A DNA stretch of 64,000 bases from Pseudomonadota bacterium (GTDB lineage Bacteria; Desulfobacterota; Binatia; Binatales; Binataceae). Where the stretch lies: contig JAJPKA010000003.1 of NCBI GenBank assembly GCA_021323945.1, positions 197,429-261,428 on the forward strand. Direction: 5' to 3'. This document shows positions 32,844-43,851 of the stretch, piece by piece. Position 1 is the stretch's first letter. Every line of letters starts with the position of its first letter. The notes under the pieces were generated by a model. The model worked only from the letters and a program-made list of their open reading frames with translations, had not been told where the DNA came from and ran no database searches. Both the position numbers and the translations under genes were made by a program.

Positions 32844-33337
32844 ATTCCTACCTCTCGCCAAGGCTGATCGTCGTCCGAGCGTGACGATGACTGCATTTTG
32901 CGCATCCCAAATCAAGAGGGCGTATGCGCAGTAGTCGCGCGACGGACTTAAAGCTAACGCAAGTCTAAGGCGCGAACCAGGGAATGATGTCCTGTACCGA
33001 ATGCGGTGTGATATCGGCGAGCTAAATAATTGTGTGTAGACTGAAGCAGGCAGCGTGAGATCACTTTTAGCTCATTGCAGAGCGCGGTTCGTTGCCACCC
33101 TTGAGATGGTCCGAGCAATTTTGCTCAGCTAGTCGCTGGCGAATTGGGAAAAGATGGAACGGGTAGAAATGCCCATTTCAAAGGCAAGTGCACTGAACTT
33201 ATTCGTTTGCCGCATATTTGAGCAGGTGAGAAGAAGATTTGTAAGGTCCAGCCTGCCTGGCACCTAACGAAAATCGGCGATAGCCACCCATCGGCAATGA
33301 AAACATCTTCTTTTTTCTTGATTCGCCTTAGAAATTC
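32844..33337. other. Intergenic region, no gene seen
   Basis: Nearly 500 bases between the divergent GFA and Lrp-type genes. Minus-strand frames here (around 33125-33782) run antisense to the Lrp gene and have no domain or ribosome site. I see no tRNA or other RNA gene. A promoter for the Lrp gene follows at 33338. Confidence 0.5.
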
Positions 33338-33367
33338 TTGACTCAACGGGGTGGAGACCGCTATTTT
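33338..33367 (+). promoter_or_regulatory. Sigma-70-type promoter for Lrp-gltBD operon
   Basis: TTGACT (33338-33343) and TATTTT (33362-33367) are 18 bases apart, matching five and four of six consensus bases. Transcription would begin near 33374, some 80 bases before the ATG at 33456. It also argues against the in-frame start at 33351, which would lie between the two promoter boxes. Confidence 0.55.
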
Positions 33368-33455
33368 GGCGGCTCAGCCTTTCATCTACGCGCCCTTCGC
33401 AAGGGCGGAAGGCCGGAACACAGCTTGGGCGCAAACTACTAGCGCCATTGCTGAT

Positions 33456-34016
33456 ATGAAATCGGGTCACGAAACCTTCGCGCCGGATGCGATCGATCTG
33501 CAGATCCTTACGATCCTGCAGGAGCATGGCCGCATCCCGCTCACCAAGCTTGCCGAGCAGGTGGGGCTTTCGGCTCCGTCCGTGATTGAGCGGGTCAAAA
33601 AGCTGGAGGATCTTGCCATCATCACTGGATATCACGCCACGGTTGACGCCCGAAAACTGGGTCAGGACGTGACGGCCTTTATCGGCGTGTCCATTGGCGA
33701 TCCTCGCACGATTGGCGTGTTTGAGCAGACCGTTGAACGGCTCGACGATATCCTCGAATGCCATCATGTGACCGGTGAACATACGGTGTTACTCAAGGTC
33801 AAGACACGCAACACCGGGAGTTTGGAAAGTCTCATTCGAGCAATTCGCATGATCGAGGGCGTGATTCGCACAGAGACCATGGTCGTCCTTTCAACCCATA
33901 CTGAACGCACGCAGATTTGCGTCTATCCACACCAACCGTTGCACGAAGCAGCTAACGGTAAACGCCATCGCCACACGAGTGGGAAAACTCCGAACAGCGA
34001 GACTAGAAGGGCATAG
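33456..34016 (+). CDS. Lrp/AsnC family transcriptional regulator
   Basis: A 186-residue regulator with an N-terminal helix-turn-helix ([30 protein letters not shown] split over about 12-41) and a C-terminal RAM ligand-sensing domain (about 65-150, [25 protein letters not shown]). The ATG at 33456 is favoured over 33351 by the promoter position. The gene touches gltB, so it almost certainly controls glutamate synthase in response to an amino acid. The last 30 residues are basic and unusual for the family. Confidence 0.9.
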   Translation: MKSGHETFAPDAIDLQILTILQEHGRIPLTKLAEQVGLSAPSVIERVKKLEDLAIITGYHATVDARKLGQDVTAFIGVSIGDPRTIGVFEQTVERLDDILECHHVTGEHTVLLKVKTRNTGSLESLIRAIRMIEGVIRTETMVVLSTHTERTQICVYPHQPLHEAANGKRHRHTSGKTPNSETRRA

Positions 34017-34018
34017 TG

Positions 34019-37000
34019 ATGCAGGTTTTCCGCGCAATCCCCAAAGCTCAGGGCTTGTACCACCCCGCACACGAGCACGATGCATGCGGCGTGGGATTTG
34101 TCGTCGATATCAAGGGACGACGGTCTCACGAGATAGTTCTCAAAGGGTTGCAAGTACTTGACAACCTCACCCATCGAGGAGCCTGCGGCTGCGATCCGTT
34201 AACCGGCGACGGCGCAGGAATATTGATGCAGCTCCCTCATGACTTCTTCGCACAAGAAGCAAGCAAACTAGGATTCGATCTGCCGGCACCAGGTGAGTAT
34301 GGGGTGGGAATGGTCTTCCTGCCTCTTGACCCCAAGAAACGCGAGGCGTGTGAGTCCATTTTCGAAAGGGTGGTGCGAGAAGAGGGCCAGCAGGTGCTTG
34401 GTTGGCGGACGGTCCCGGTTGACGACAGTCAATGCGGAGTGATCGCGCGTCAGGGACTGCCTGCAATCCGTCAAATTTTCATCGGCAAAAGTCCCGGGAT
34501 TAGCGACGAGGCGGCACTGGAACGTAAACTCTATGTCATCCGCAAACGGGTTACCAACGAGGGTGCCAGGATTAAGCTTGAGGAGGGTGAGCTTTTTTAC
34601 ATCTGTAGCCTTTCCAGTCTGACTATTGTCTACAAGGGCCAGCTCATCTCGCATCAGCTCCCCAAATTCTATCGCGACCTGCTTGACCCAGCGGTCGAGA
34701 CCGCGCTGGCAATGGTTCATCAGCGTTTCTCCACCAATACCTTCCCGAGCTGGGATCGTGCTCACCCGTACCGCTTCCTGTGTCATAACGGCGAGATCAA
34801 CACTCTGCGCGGCAACATCAACTGGATGCATGCACGCGAGAAACAGTTCGCCTCTCCCTTGTTCGGCGACGATATCAAGAAGATTCAGCCGATCATCGAG
34901 GCTAACGGCAGCGACTCGGCAATGTTCGACAATTGCCTTGAGCTGCTGGTGCGCACCGGGCGCTCACTGCCTCACGCCATCATGATGATGATTCCCGAAG
35001 CGTGGCAAAACGACCCGCTGATGGACGACGGCAAACGGGCCTTCTACCAGTTTCACTCCTGCATGATGGAACCCTGGGATGGTCCCGCGTCGATCGCCTT
35101 TACCGATGGTCATCGCATTGGCGCGGTTCTGGATCGTAACGGCCTACGGCCATCGCGTTATCTAATCACCAAGGACGGGCTGGTCGTGATGGCATCTGAA
35201 ACCGGCGTCCTAAACATTCCGCCGGAGGAGATCGAATACAAGGGGCGGTTACAGCCTGGCCGAATGTTCTTCGTCGATACGGTCGAGGGTCGCATCGTTC
35301 AAGATGAGGAGATCAAGCAAAGTTTTGCGCGACGAAAGCCGTATCGCCAATGGCTGAACGAAGAACTGGTCGATCTCGATACATTGCCCGAACCACCGAG
35401 CTATCCAGCGATCAACGGCTATGAGCCGTTCGATCTGCTTAAGCAACAACAGGCATTCGGCTACACGCTTGAAGAGCTCAAGATGATCCTGGCGCCGATG
35501 GCGGTCAACGGCCAGGAACCCGTCGGCTCGATGGGCACCGATACGCCTTTGGCCGTCCTGTCTGACAAATCACCACTGCTCTTTCAATATTTCAAACAGT
35601 TGTTTGCGCAGGTAACCAACCCACCGATTGATCCGATTCGCGAAGAGATGGTGATGTCGGCAGAGACGACCATCGGTGCTGAGCAGAACCTCTTCGAAGA
35701 GACTCCGCTCCATTGCCGCCAGCTGCGGCTCAAAAACCCGATCATTGACAACAAACAGCTTGAAAAAATTAAACGTCTGGCACGGCCCGGCCTCCGCAGC
35801 ATAACCTTGAGCACGCTCTACCGGGTCGACGATGGCGAACGCGGCCTGCGCGAAGCGCTCGATAATCTCTGTCGCCAGGCGTCACGCGCGATCGACGACG
35901 GGTATACGATTATTGTGTTGTCTGACCGCGGAGTTAACGCGGAATGGGCGCCGATTCCGAGTCTGCTGGCTACCGGCGCCGTCCATCACCATCTAATCCG
36001 CGCCGGCACTCGGACCAAATGCGGGCTGGTGATCGAATCCGGTGAGCCACGGGAAGTGATGCATTTCTGCCTGTTGGTCGGTTACGGCGCTGGGGCAATC
36101 AATCCCTACCTTGCGTATGCTTCCCTGGCCGGCATGATTCATGACGGCCGGCTAAAGGATCTCAGCGAGGAGGAAGCCGTCGAACATTTCATAAAGGCGG
36201 TGGGGAAGAGTCTTATCAAAGTTGCCTCGAAGATGGGCATCTCGACCATTCAGAGCTACCGCGGCGCGCAGATCTTCGAAGCCATTGGGCTCAGTCAGGA
36301 GGTTATCGACAAGTACTTCACCTGGACTGCGTCACGGGTGGGCGGTATTGGCCTCGACGTCATTGCCCGCGAGTCAGCGAATCGCCACAGACTCGCCTAC
36401 AAAGCCGATCCAAACCTGGATGGCGAGCTGGAGGTCGGGGGCCAATATCAATGGCGACGTCGCGGTGAATTCCATATGTACAACCCGAACACGGTCGCCA
36501 AATTGCAACACGCCGTGCGCTCGGGCAGTTATCGGCTCTTCAAGGAATACACGCGGCTCGTGGACGAGCAGAGCCGCAGCCTGGCAACGCTGCGCAGCCT
36601 GCTTAAATTCAATTCGAACCGACCGCCCGTGCCGCTCGAAGAAGTCGAACCGGCCAGCTCGATCGTCAAGCGCTTCAAGACCGGCGCCATGTCATTCGGC
36701 TCGATCAGCAAAGAGGCGCACGAGAATCTCGCCATTGCCATGAATCGGATTGGCGGCAAATCCAACACCGGCGAAGGAGGCGAAGACCCGGCCCGCTTTG
36801 TTCGTGATGCCAATGGCGATTGGCGGCGCAGCGCAATCAAACAGGTCGCGTCGGCCCGCTTCGGAGTAACCAGTTGGTATCTGGTTAATGCCGACGAATT
36901 GCAGATCAAAATGGCGCAGGGAGCCAAACCGGGCGAAGGTGGTCAGCTCCCCGGCCACAAGGTGGACGAGTTTATCGCGCGCATCCGCTATTCGACCCCG

Positions 37001-38572
37001 GGGGTTGGCTTGATCTCCCCACCACCTCACCACGACATTTATTCGATCGAGGACTTGGCCCAGCTCATTCACGATCTCAAGAATGCCAACGATCGGGCAA
37101 GGGTCAGCGTCAAACTGGTCGCTGAAGTCGGGGTCGGCACCATCGCGGCCGGTGTGGCCAAGGCTAAGGCCGACGTAGTCTTGATCAGTGGCCATGACGG
37201 CGGCACCGGTGCGTCGCCTTTGACCTCGATTAAGCACGCCGGCATTCCGTGGGAACTCGGGCTGGCCGAAACGCAGCAGATTCTGGTGATGAACAATCTG
37301 CGGGGCCGAATCACCGTTGAGACCGATGGCCAGCTCAAGACCGGTCGCGACGTGGCGATTGCTGCCTTGCTGGGCGCCGAGGAGTTTGGATTTGCCAGCG
37401 CAGCACTCGTCGCCTCCGGCTGCATCATGATGCGTGTCTGTCATTTGAATACCTGTCCGGTGGGCATCGCAACTCAGGATCCTGAGCTTCGCAAGAAGTT
37501 CGAGGGCAAGCCCGAGCATGTAGTTAACTTCATGATGTTTATCGCAGAAGAACTGCGCGAATATATGGCGCAACTCGGCTTCCGCACCCTGGCAGAGATG
37601 GTCGGGCATGTCGAATGCCTCGACGCCAACGATGCGATCAAGCATTGGAAAGCACGCAACGTCGATTTAAGTGCAATCCTGACCAAGCCCAAGGTCCCCG
37701 ACGATTGGCCACTTCATTGCGTCGAGCAGCAAGACCATGGTCTCGATAAAGCCCTGGATCGACAATTGGTCGAATTGAGCAAGGAAGCGCTCGAACATAA
37801 ACGACCTGTCGAACTGCATTTGCCGATTCGCAATGTCAACCGGACTGTCGGAACAATTCTGTCGTCGGAGGTCTCCCGACGCCATGGTGAACAAGGCTTG
37901 CCACCCTACACGATTCAGATTCACTTCAAGGGCTCGGCCGGGCAAAGTTTCGGCGCCTGGTTGGCGCCCGGGGTCGCGCTTTTTCTCGAAGGCGACGCCA
38001 ATGATTACTGCGGCAAAGGACTCTCCGGCGGCTTTTTGGTCGTAAGACCGCCACGCGAAGCAACCTTCAAAGCCGAAGAAAATATTCTCATAGGGAACGT
38101 TGCACTCTACGGGGCTACTGGCGGCGAGGCGTTCTTTCGCGGCGTCGCGGGCGAGCGATTCGCGGTCCGCAATAGCGGCGCTACCGCGGTGGTCGAAGGC
38201 GTTGGTGACCACGGATGTGAGTACATGACGCGCGGTCTGGTAGTCGTCTTGGGCAAAACCGGACGCAATTTCGCGGCAGGCATGAGTGGCGGACTAGCCT
38301 ACGTGCTCGACGAGGACGGCAGTTTCGCCAGCAAATGCAACATGGGTATGGTCGAGTTGCATCCATTCGACCAGCCTAATGAAATCGCTCAGATTCATGC
38401 CTTGCTAGTACGGCATCATCAGTACACGGGTAGCACAGTAGCGCGGCGCTTGCTTGATGATTGGGACCGCGCCATCGGCAAATTCGTGAAGGTGATGCCG
38501 ACAGAATACCGGCAGGTGCTCGAACGGCAGCTTAATATGAAATCCGATTTGGCCAAACTCGCGGCGGTTTGA
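34019..38572 (+). CDS. gltB: Glutamate synthase, large subunit
   Basis: A 1517-residue subunit making glutamate from 2-oxoglutarate and glutamine. A short propeptide precedes the catalytic cysteine (C23, HDACGVGFV) of the amidotransferase domain. The FMN-binding synthase domain holds [15 protein letters not shown] and [14 protein letters not shown]; the 3Fe-4S cysteines are C-x5-C-x4-C in [12 protein letters not shown]; the GXGXG domain ends the protein ([22 protein letters not shown]). GTG 34016 is an alternative start overlapping the regulator's stop. AAGGG lies eight bases before the ATG. It is followed by gltD. Confidence 0.97.
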   Translation: MQVFRAIPKAQGLYHPAHEHDACGVGFVVDIKGRRSHEIVLKGLQVLDNLTHRGACGCDPLTGDGAGILMQLPHDFFAQEASKLGFDLPAPGEYGVGMVFLPLDPKKREACESIFERVVREEGQQVLGWRTVPVDDSQCGVIARQGLPAIRQIFIGKSPGISDEAALERKLYVIRKRVTNEGARIKLEEGELFYICSLSSLTIVYKGQLISHQLPKFYRDLLDPAVETALAMVHQRFSTNTFPSWDRAHPYRFLCHNGEINTLRGNINWMHAREKQFASPLFGDDIKKIQPIIEANGSDSAMFDNCLELLVRTGRSLPHAIMMMIPEAWQNDPLMDDGKRAFYQFHSCMMEPWDGPASIAFTDGHRIGAVLDRNGLRPSRYLITKDGLVVMASETGVLNIPPEEIEYKGRLQPGRMFFVDTVEGRIVQDEEIKQSFARRKPYRQWLNEELVDLDTLPEPPSYPAINGYEPFDLLKQQQAFGYTLEELKMILAPMAVNGQEPVGSMGTDTPLAVLSDKSPLLFQYFKQLFAQVTNPPIDPIREEMVMSAETTIGAEQNLFEETPLHCRQLRLKNPIIDNKQLEKIKRLARPGLRSITLSTLYRVDDGERGLREALDNLCRQASRAIDDGYTIIVLSDRGVNAEWAPIPSLLATGAVHHHLIRAGTRTKCGLVIESGEPREVMHFCLLVGYGAGAINPYLAYASLAGMIHDGRLKDLSEEEAVEHFIKAVGKSLIKVASKMGISTIQSYRGAQIFEAIGLSQEVIDKYFTWTASRVGGIGLDVIARESANRHRLAYKADPNLDGELEVGGQYQWRRRGEFHMYNPNTVAKLQHAVRSGSYRLFKEYTRLVDEQSRSLATLRSLLKFNSNRPPVPLEEVEPASSIVKRFKTGAMSFGSISKEAHENLAIAMNRIGGKSNTGEGGEDPARFVRDANGDWRRSAIKQVASARFGVTSWYLVNADELQIKMAQGAKPGEGGQLPGHKVDEFIARIRYSTPGVGLISPPPHHDIYSIEDLAQLIHDLKNANDRARVSVKLVAEVGVGTIAAGVAKAKADVVLISGHDGGTGASPLTSIKHAGIPWELGLAETQQILVMNNLRGRITVETDGQLKTGRDVAIAALLGAEEFGFASAALVASGCIMMRVCHLNTCPVGIATQDPELRKKFEGKPEHVVNFMMFIAEELREYMAQLGFRTLAEMVGHVECLDANDAIKHWKARNVDLSAILTKPKVPDDWPLHCVEQQDHGLDKALDRQLVELSKEALEHKRPVELHLPIRNVNRTVGTILSSEVSRRHGEQGLPPYTIQIHFKGSAGQSFGAWLAPGVALFLEGDANDYCGKGLSGGFLVVRPPREATFKAEENILIGNVALYGATGGEAFFRGVAGERFAVRNSGATAVVEGVGDHGCEYMTRGLVVVLGKTGRNFAAGMSGGLAYVLDEDGSFASKCNMGMVELHPFDQPNEIAQIHALLVRHHQYTGSTVARRLLDDWDRAIGKFVKVMPTEYRQVLERQLNMKSDLAKLAAV

Positions 38573-38623
38573 AGCTGCGACTCCACCACCATCCTCGAAT
38601 TCAAGCGCTAAACGGAGTACTTA

Positions 38624-40069
38624 ATGGGCAAGATTACGGGCTTCATGGAGTTCAAACGGGAGACCCCTCCCCGCCGCCCAGTCCGTGAACGCGTCACTGA
38701 CTGGCGCGAGTATGACCTCAAGATGCCCGACGACAAACTGAGGCAGCAGGGGGCCCGCTGCATGGACTGCGGAATCCCCTTCTGTCACAAGGGCTGTCCG
38801 CTCGGTAACATCATCCCCGATTGGAATGATCTGGTTTATCGTGGTCGCTGGCGTGAAGCGATTGACCGCCTGCACTGGACAAATAATTTTCCCGAGTTTA
38901 CAGGACGGGTCTGTCCGGCCCCATGCGAGGAAGCCTGCGTCCTCAACATCAACAGCGATCCCGTCACAATCAAGCTGATCGAGAAGAGCATCGTCGACCA
39001 TGCCTGGGCTCAAGGCTACATCACGCCGCAACCGAATCCCCGCAAGACGGGAAAGAAGGTGGCGGTGGTAGGTTCGGGACCGTCCGGATTAGCCTGCGCC
39101 CAACAGTTGGCGCGCGCCGGACATTCCGTAACGCTGTACGAGCGGTCGGACCGCATTGGCGGATTGTTGCGCTACGGTATTCCGGATTTCAAGCTTGAGA
39201 AATGGCAGCTCGACCGCCGGATCGAGCAGATGAAGGCCGAGGGCGTTGAGATGGTTACTAACTGCCGCGTCGGGTTTGACATCCACGCCGAGGAACTGCG
39301 ACGCAGACATGATGCAGTTGTGCTGACCATCGGGGCCACCAAACCTCGAGACCTACCTGTCCCAGGACGCGAGCTTAAGGGAATTCATTTCGCGATGGAG
39401 TTCCTGCCCCAACAAAACAAGCGCAACGCCGGCGATACCATACCGCCTGAAATATCGATAACCGCTGAGGGAAAGAGGGTGGTTATTCTGGGGGGTGGGG
39501 ACACAGGATCGGATTGTCTCGGCACCTCCAATCGTCAGGGCGCCAAGATCGTTTATCAATACGAGTTGCTACCGATGCCTCCGGAAAGGCGCACTAGCGC
39601 CATGCCCTGGCCCGAATGGCCGATGATTTTGCGAACATCCACTTCACATGAGGAAGGCGTAATTCGCGACTGGAGCATCAACACCAAATACTTTTCGGGC
39701 GAAAACGGTGTGGTTAAAAAGCTGCACGGAGTCCGGCTCAACTGGAAGCAGGACAACGGCCGGATGGTTATGGAAGAAATTCCGGGCTCGGAGTTTGAGC
39801 TCGAGTGCGATTTGGTCCTGCTTGCCCTGGGATTTCTTGGCCCGGAACCGGACGGAATTGTTGCGGAGCTCGGGCTGAAACTCGACCAGCGTGGGAACAT
39901 TGCCTGTAACAACTACCAAACCAGTGTTCCGGGCGTGTTCGCCGCAGGGGATGCTCGTCGCGGCCAATCATTGGTGGTGTGGGCCATTTGGGAGGGGCGT
40001 GAATGCGCCCGCGCTGTCGACGCTTATCTGATGGGTGAATCATTTCTGCCGACCAGCCCGGAGCCCTGA
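38624..40069 (+). CDS. gltD: Glutamate synthase, small subunit
   Basis: A 481-residue NAD(P)H-oxidising subunit that passes electrons to GltB. The N-terminal cysteine clusters [17 protein letters not shown] and [11 protein letters not shown] bind 4Fe-4S clusters; FAD binds at [19 protein letters not shown] and NAD(P)H at [16 protein letters not shown]. The C-terminal [19 protein letters not shown] is typical. It begins 51 bases after gltB and is cotranscribed with it. Confidence 0.97.
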   Translation: MGKITGFMEFKRETPPRRPVRERVTDWREYDLKMPDDKLRQQGARCMDCGIPFCHKGCPLGNIIPDWNDLVYRGRWREAIDRLHWTNNFPEFTGRVCPAPCEEACVLNINSDPVTIKLIEKSIVDHAWAQGYITPQPNPRKTGKKVAVVGSGPSGLACAQQLARAGHSVTLYERSDRIGGLLRYGIPDFKLEKWQLDRRIEQMKAEGVEMVTNCRVGFDIHAEELRRRHDAVVLTIGATKPRDLPVPGRELKGIHFAMEFLPQQNKRNAGDTIPPEISITAEGKRVVILGGGDTGSDCLGTSNRQGAKIVYQYELLPMPPERRTSAMPWPEWPMILRTSTSHEEGVIRDWSINTKYFSGENGVVKKLHGVRLNWKQDNGRMVMEEIPGSEFELECDLVLLALGFLGPEPDGIVAELGLKLDQRGNIACNNYQTSVPGVFAAGDARRGQSLVVWAIWEGRECARAVDAYLMGESFLPTSPEP

Positions 40070-40156
40070 ACGCCGGGAGCTGACAGTCAGTGTCATGCAA
40101 GACGCGGTCGACCGGACTGCCCTCCAGCATTGGCGTTCCGACCGCGGAGAACAACT

Positions 40157-40978
40157 GTGATTGTTTACTTCGACACCGAAGCCTTTGACCACCTCTACAA
40201 GAAAATCGGCTGCACCAGCGCCGATGTTGCCAATTTGCGCAAGGCTGTCTACGGACGCCGGCTCTCGATTTTGCTAAGCATCCATACGCTCGAGGAAATG
40301 CTGCTTGGCCGTAAGCTTCCGCCTCAAGCGTTCGCCGCTCAGATCAAACTAACCTTATCCATTGCCAGCTCGCGAACCTTGATCAAGACGTGCAATCGAT
40401 TGGTACTCGATGATTTGCATAGTTACCTGAATTCGACGCAGACCGCTCGTCCATTTCTTCCCGGTGAGATGCAAAACGTAGTGGCCGACGGAATTTCATC
40501 TCTCATTGAAAGCGACGGCGAGGAAATGGAAGAGGATTTTGTTTCCTTGCTCGACCAAGCTCGTCAGGACAAACTCCGCTTTTACGAGATGCTCGAGGAG
40601 TTACGCGATAAAGCACATCATAATGGTCAATCCGGGCAAGCTGTCACTTTCGAGCAGTACTTCGACGCTAATGCTCCGCGGCTACTTGAAACTTTATTGG
40701 CCCATGCAGGAGTAGTCGCAACTCCCGGTCAGCCAGAGCTCGAGGCCCTCCTGGGGATCCGCACTGTGCGTTCGATCATCTGCTCGGTTCTTGCGCCGAC
40801 GTTCGACCGGTCCTCGTTCTCGACGCTCAAATTCGACAATTTGCATCACGCTATCTCCGCCGTGAGCGTCGCCCGAACCTATGTTACCGATTCCAGAGAT
40901 AGTCGCAGGTCGTTGGGCTGTTGGCCGCACGAGGATTTTGGTGTTACCGGCCTCGCCGAATTTATTGCCGGTCTCTGA
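40157..40978 (+). CDS. PIN-domain-like protein, function unknown
   Basis: A 273-residue protein with PIN-like features. The N-terminal MIVYFDTEAFDHL places an aspartate just after the first strand, and the C-terminal LHHAISAVSVARTYVTDSRDSRR resembles the end of PIN nucleases, with acids in the YVTDSRD segment. The long middle is helical and acidic (SDGEEMEEDF), larger than in VapC toxins. The start is GTG 40157, following GCGGAGA; the frame also opens at 40130. It follows gltD by 87 bases. No antitoxin gene is next to it, so a toxin role is not supported; an RNase or nuclease role is inference. Confidence 0.5.
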   Translation: MIVYFDTEAFDHLYKKIGCTSADVANLRKAVYGRRLSILLSIHTLEEMLLGRKLPPQAFAAQIKLTLSIASSRTLIKTCNRLVLDDLHSYLNSTQTARPFLPGEMQNVVADGISSLIESDGEEMEEDFVSLLDQARQDKLRFYEMLEELRDKAHHNGQSGQAVTFEQYFDANAPRLLETLLAHAGVVATPGQPELEALLGIRTVRSIICSVLAPTFDRSSFSTLKFDNLHHAISAVSVARTYVTDSRDSRRSLGCWPHEDFGVTGLAEFIAGL

Positions 40979-41240
40979 CCGCGACAAAGGTGCTGCGACT
41001 TGGAGGCATTCAGTAAAAGCAGCTCGAGTTCCACCATCCACAGACAATCTCTGGGGTTGAGCGACCTGACGCCGGTCAACCCGAGCGGCTCTCTCGAGAG
41101 CTCTCTTTCGTCGGAGTAATCGGACGACAGACATCAATTTGGTGCGAAAAAAGCGACGTCGTGGCCCTCAAGTAACGGGCACCGACGCCGCTTGCATGAA
41201 GTCACTTTACGCTCTACGCGAAAACAGACTTACTCAGGAG

Positions 41241-42602
41241 CTATCGCAGGATCTGCATCAAACCACCGGGAGTGCAGTACTTATTGTAGTCATGGTAGTC
41301 GGGCGGTGCGTCCTGGTTGAATTTTGGTCCCACTCCAGCTGGGTCGACTGTCGACACCATGGTCATATGCTCGTTCTGCACATCCCACACTGCACCAGTG
41401 GTTGAGTTGGTAGTAACATGACCTACTTCTGGGACTGTTTCGGCTCGCGGCGCATTCCAGAAAATTTTCCAAAGCTTCAGGTTTGAATCGTAAATATCTA
41501 CCCAGATTCCATAATGGAAATGCGAATCCACGTACATGATGCGGCTGCCATAGCAGTAACCTTGACTTTCCGACGGTACCCGCCGGACGTCGATAATATC
41601 TACGTCACGCAATTGCCAGTCACCCCACGAAGGCTTGGGGAAACCAAGCGGCATCACGTAGTCTTCCGGAAACTTTCCGGTTTCGTGCGTATAGTCATCA
41701 AGCAAGTCCAGCACTTTGCGGTGGCCGAGAAAGCGAGAATCGAACAGCGCCAAGCCGCCGTTGAAACCGACCGTTTTGTAGTCGTCGAGCACAAAATCAC
41801 TCCCCGCGGCTGGTGCGCATCGGGCATTTACCGACAAACGCAGCGAGCGGCGTAACGCCGGAACAAACACGTAATCGTCTTCCGGCAATTCAGGATTTTT
41901 ATGGAACATTGTCAGATTCGTGGTATAGCGTGATTGCTCTGGGGTCTCCACCATGAACCATTCAGTAAACCAAGTGTCAACTGCCTGAGGCAGATCTCTC
42001 GGGACCCCCGGATCTGTGTTGTATCCGACCTGGCGGTAGATCCAGGCGATCGTACTGCAGGCGATGTTGCCGAAGCGATCCTCGGTGCAACTCACGCCGG
42101 GATGGTCGAACTGCTGCGCATAGAGATTCGGAACATATGAGAACCACACATCGGCGAGCAGCTTATAGCCTTTGTCGGGTTCCTGAGGATTAGGAAACGG
42201 CTCGCCAGCAACATAGTTGGCCACGTAATGGTGACCACTCGCGGTGGTTCCGACACTGGTCTGGGAGCCATACTGCTCGCTGGCTTCGACATAACCGCGC
42301 GGCAGCGGCAGGATTCGCGTTGGACCCACCTTGATTTGAAGATCTGATGGCGCTTTCCAAAAGCCCGAACCGTTGAAAATCGTCTGCAGCCCATAGGGCA
42401 TAAACTGCTTGAACTGTTGCCAGTTGCTGCTATCAATTACGGTTCCGGGTTTAATGGTCCCTTGGTTCTGAGTCTCCGTCAGCCATTGCTGCATCGGGGC
42501 GGGCGGTTGATAGGTTGGCTCTTCGCTCCACCCCGCGTCCGCCGTCATGACAATGGTAACGATGACAGCGGAAAGAAAGACAAGTAAACGAGATGTTCTC
42601 AT
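41241..42602 (-). CDS. Exported DUF1329-like protein
   Basis: A 453-residue secreted protein. It begins with a signal peptide (MRTSRLLVFLSAVIVTIVMTA, cleavage likely near ADA). The segments TVIDSSNWQQFKQFMPYGLQ, FVPALRRSLRLS and the later DDYVMPLGFPKPSW recall DUF1329 proteins, which are periplasmic beta-rich lipid-handling proteins often found with RND exporters. No exporter is nearby. The ATG at 42602 follows GGAGGAG; the frame at 42623 begins within that site. Single-gene unit; about 600 non-coding bases lie upstream. Confidence 0.65.
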   Translation of the reverse strand: MRTSRLLVFLSAVIVTIVMTADAGWSEEPTYQPPAPMQQWLTETQNQGTIKPGTVIDSSNWQQFKQFMPYGLQTIFNGSGFWKAPSDLQIKVGPTRILPLPRGYVEASEQYGSQTSVGTTASGHHYVANYVAGEPFPNPQEPDKGYKLLADVWFSYVPNLYAQQFDHPGVSCTEDRFGNIACSTIAWIYRQVGYNTDPGVPRDLPQAVDTWFTEWFMVETPEQSRYTTNLTMFHKNPELPEDDYVFVPALRRSLRLSVNARCAPAAGSDFVLDDYKTVGFNGGLALFDSRFLGHRKVLDLLDDYTHETGKFPEDYVMPLGFPKPSWGDWQLRDVDIIDVRRVPSESQGYCYGSRIMYVDSHFHYGIWVDIYDSNLKLWKIFWNAPRAETVPEVGHVTTNSTTGAVWDVQNEHMTMVSTVDPAGVGPKFNQDAPPDYHDYNKYCTPGGLMQILR

Positions 42603-43203
42603 GCTTTGTATGTTCTCCTCCACCGTTGAGTAGATTAAAGCAGGTCAGTTATTTCCATCGAGTTTCGCTGCCTCAACATAAGACCCGCGCTGCTCTCGAG
42701 CCTGTTAGCCTTTGGGCAGCCCCGCCGTAATTGGGAATATAGTGTGCGGAAAAAATCAGTGGTTCTGGCGAGTTGAAGCTAAAAATTTCCTGGTAACGTT
42801 CCTTTACAAATATCTCTAGTACATAGTGGTCGCTCGAACGACTAAGCTAAAAGCCGAAGCGTCTCCAGCCCTTCGCTTTGGCTGCCGCTGATGTAGCCGA
42901 GAACCATCCGCGGCTCAATCCGCTGCACCGAAAAGTACCAAAAGTAACTTATGAAGTAATTTATGATGACGTAAAGCCTTGATCAAAAGCGTAATCGACA
43001 CCGTGACGGTCTTGAGTAACAGCCATGCTCAACCACGACGGAGTTTTGTCGAGCGACGATTCTCAAGACTTCGCGCCGCGCGGGTCAGTCACGCGTGCAG
43101 ACTCTGCGGCGCGCGCCCCATAAGAGTGCTATACGAAAACCGTACCTGAACTCAACCCCTTCCCGGCGCCCAGCAGCGGCCTCGTGTTGATCCGCAAACT
43201 GAT
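42603..43203. other. Long intergenic region, nothing recognised
   Basis: About 600 bases between two minus-strand genes, AT-richer than the flanks in its middle. It must hold the promoter of the DUF1329-like gene, but I see no clear boxes. No frame has both a ribosome site and a plausible protein; no RNA gene motif was found. A small regulatory RNA cannot be excluded. Confidence 0.45.
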
Positions 43204-43845
43204 TTATCCGGCTTGGTATGCCGATTGGCTTCGGCGGCGGAGTCCCATCCGGTCAAGCTTGGACATAACCCAATTTACACGATCATATCCCCAGAAGAGC
43301 TCACCGTCGACGACAAATGTCGGAACACCGAAGACCTCGTCTTTCTCTGCCTCGGCAAAGCAAGCCTTCAACCTCGGTTTCGCCTCAGTTGCCTCGTTGG
43401 CTACATAACTCAGGAACTTGCCGGTGTCGGCCCCCACCTCCGCCAAGATTGCGGCCAATGCAACAGGATCTTCAATCTCGAGCTCGCGCTTCCAGAAGCG
43501 CTCGAAAACCCGGTCCGCGTAAGGGCGAAACAACCCTTGATCATCGGCACACATCCCGCCGTAAAAGGCGAGGCGCGCGCTGAAGATCTTCTTTGGCGGC
43601 CGAATTATCAGCCCCCGTTCGGCCGCGAGACGGCGCGCGTCCTGGTACAGGTAGCGGAGCTTGCGCCTATTGCGTTCGTCACGCTCGGCGATCTCACCCC
43701 CATAGACCTGCCTAATATTGACCCCATACGGGATAAAGCGAAGCTTGACCTGATAGGCGCTTTCCAATTCGTAGGCCGCACCCATCGCCAGATAAGTGAA
43801 CGGGCTGGTATAAGCGAAGTAAAGTTTGATGGGCAGGTCAGCCAT
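43204..43845 (-). CDS. 2-hydroxychromene-2-carboxylate isomerase / DsbA-like family protein
   Basis: A 213-residue thioredoxin-fold protein of the DsbA/GST-kappa group. It starts IKLYFAYTSPFTYLA, where the CxxC of true DsbA is replaced by a TSPF serine motif, as in 2-hydroxychromene-2-carboxylate isomerases; FGVPTFVVDGELFWGYDR near the end is the matching cis-proline region. Relatives isomerise naphthalene-pathway intermediates with glutathione. It lies six bases after the lyase gene stop on the same strand. A second member occurs at 46.7 kb. Confidence 0.85.
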   Translation of the reverse strand: MADLPIKLYFAYTSPFTYLAMGAAYELESAYQVKLRFIPYGVNIRQVYGGEIAERDERNRRKLRYLYQDARRLAAERGLIIRPPKKIFSARLAFYGGMCADDQGLFRPYADRVFERFWKRELEIEDPVALAAILAEVGADTGKFLSYVANEATEAKPRLKACFAEAEKDEVFGVPTFVVDGELFWGYDRVNWVMSKLDRMGLRRRSQSAYQAG

Positions 43846-43851
43846 TGACAG

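Noticed and set aside
33264-33782. 172-codon minus-strand frame
   Set aside because: It runs antisense to the Lrp-type gene and its promoter and shows no protein family features.
36692-37645. 317-codon open frame on the minus strand
   Set aside because: It is antisense to the conserved FMN and iron-sulfur region of gltB; long mirror frames are common in GC-rich genes.
40079-40110. TGACA-GTCAG-TGTCA dyad after gltD
   Set aside because: Arms of five bases with no U-tract are too weak to call a terminator or operator.
42603-43203. A structured RNA such as 6S RNA or RNase P RNA in the long gap
   Set aside because: No conserved core of either RNA was found, and there is no long-range pairing visible by eye.
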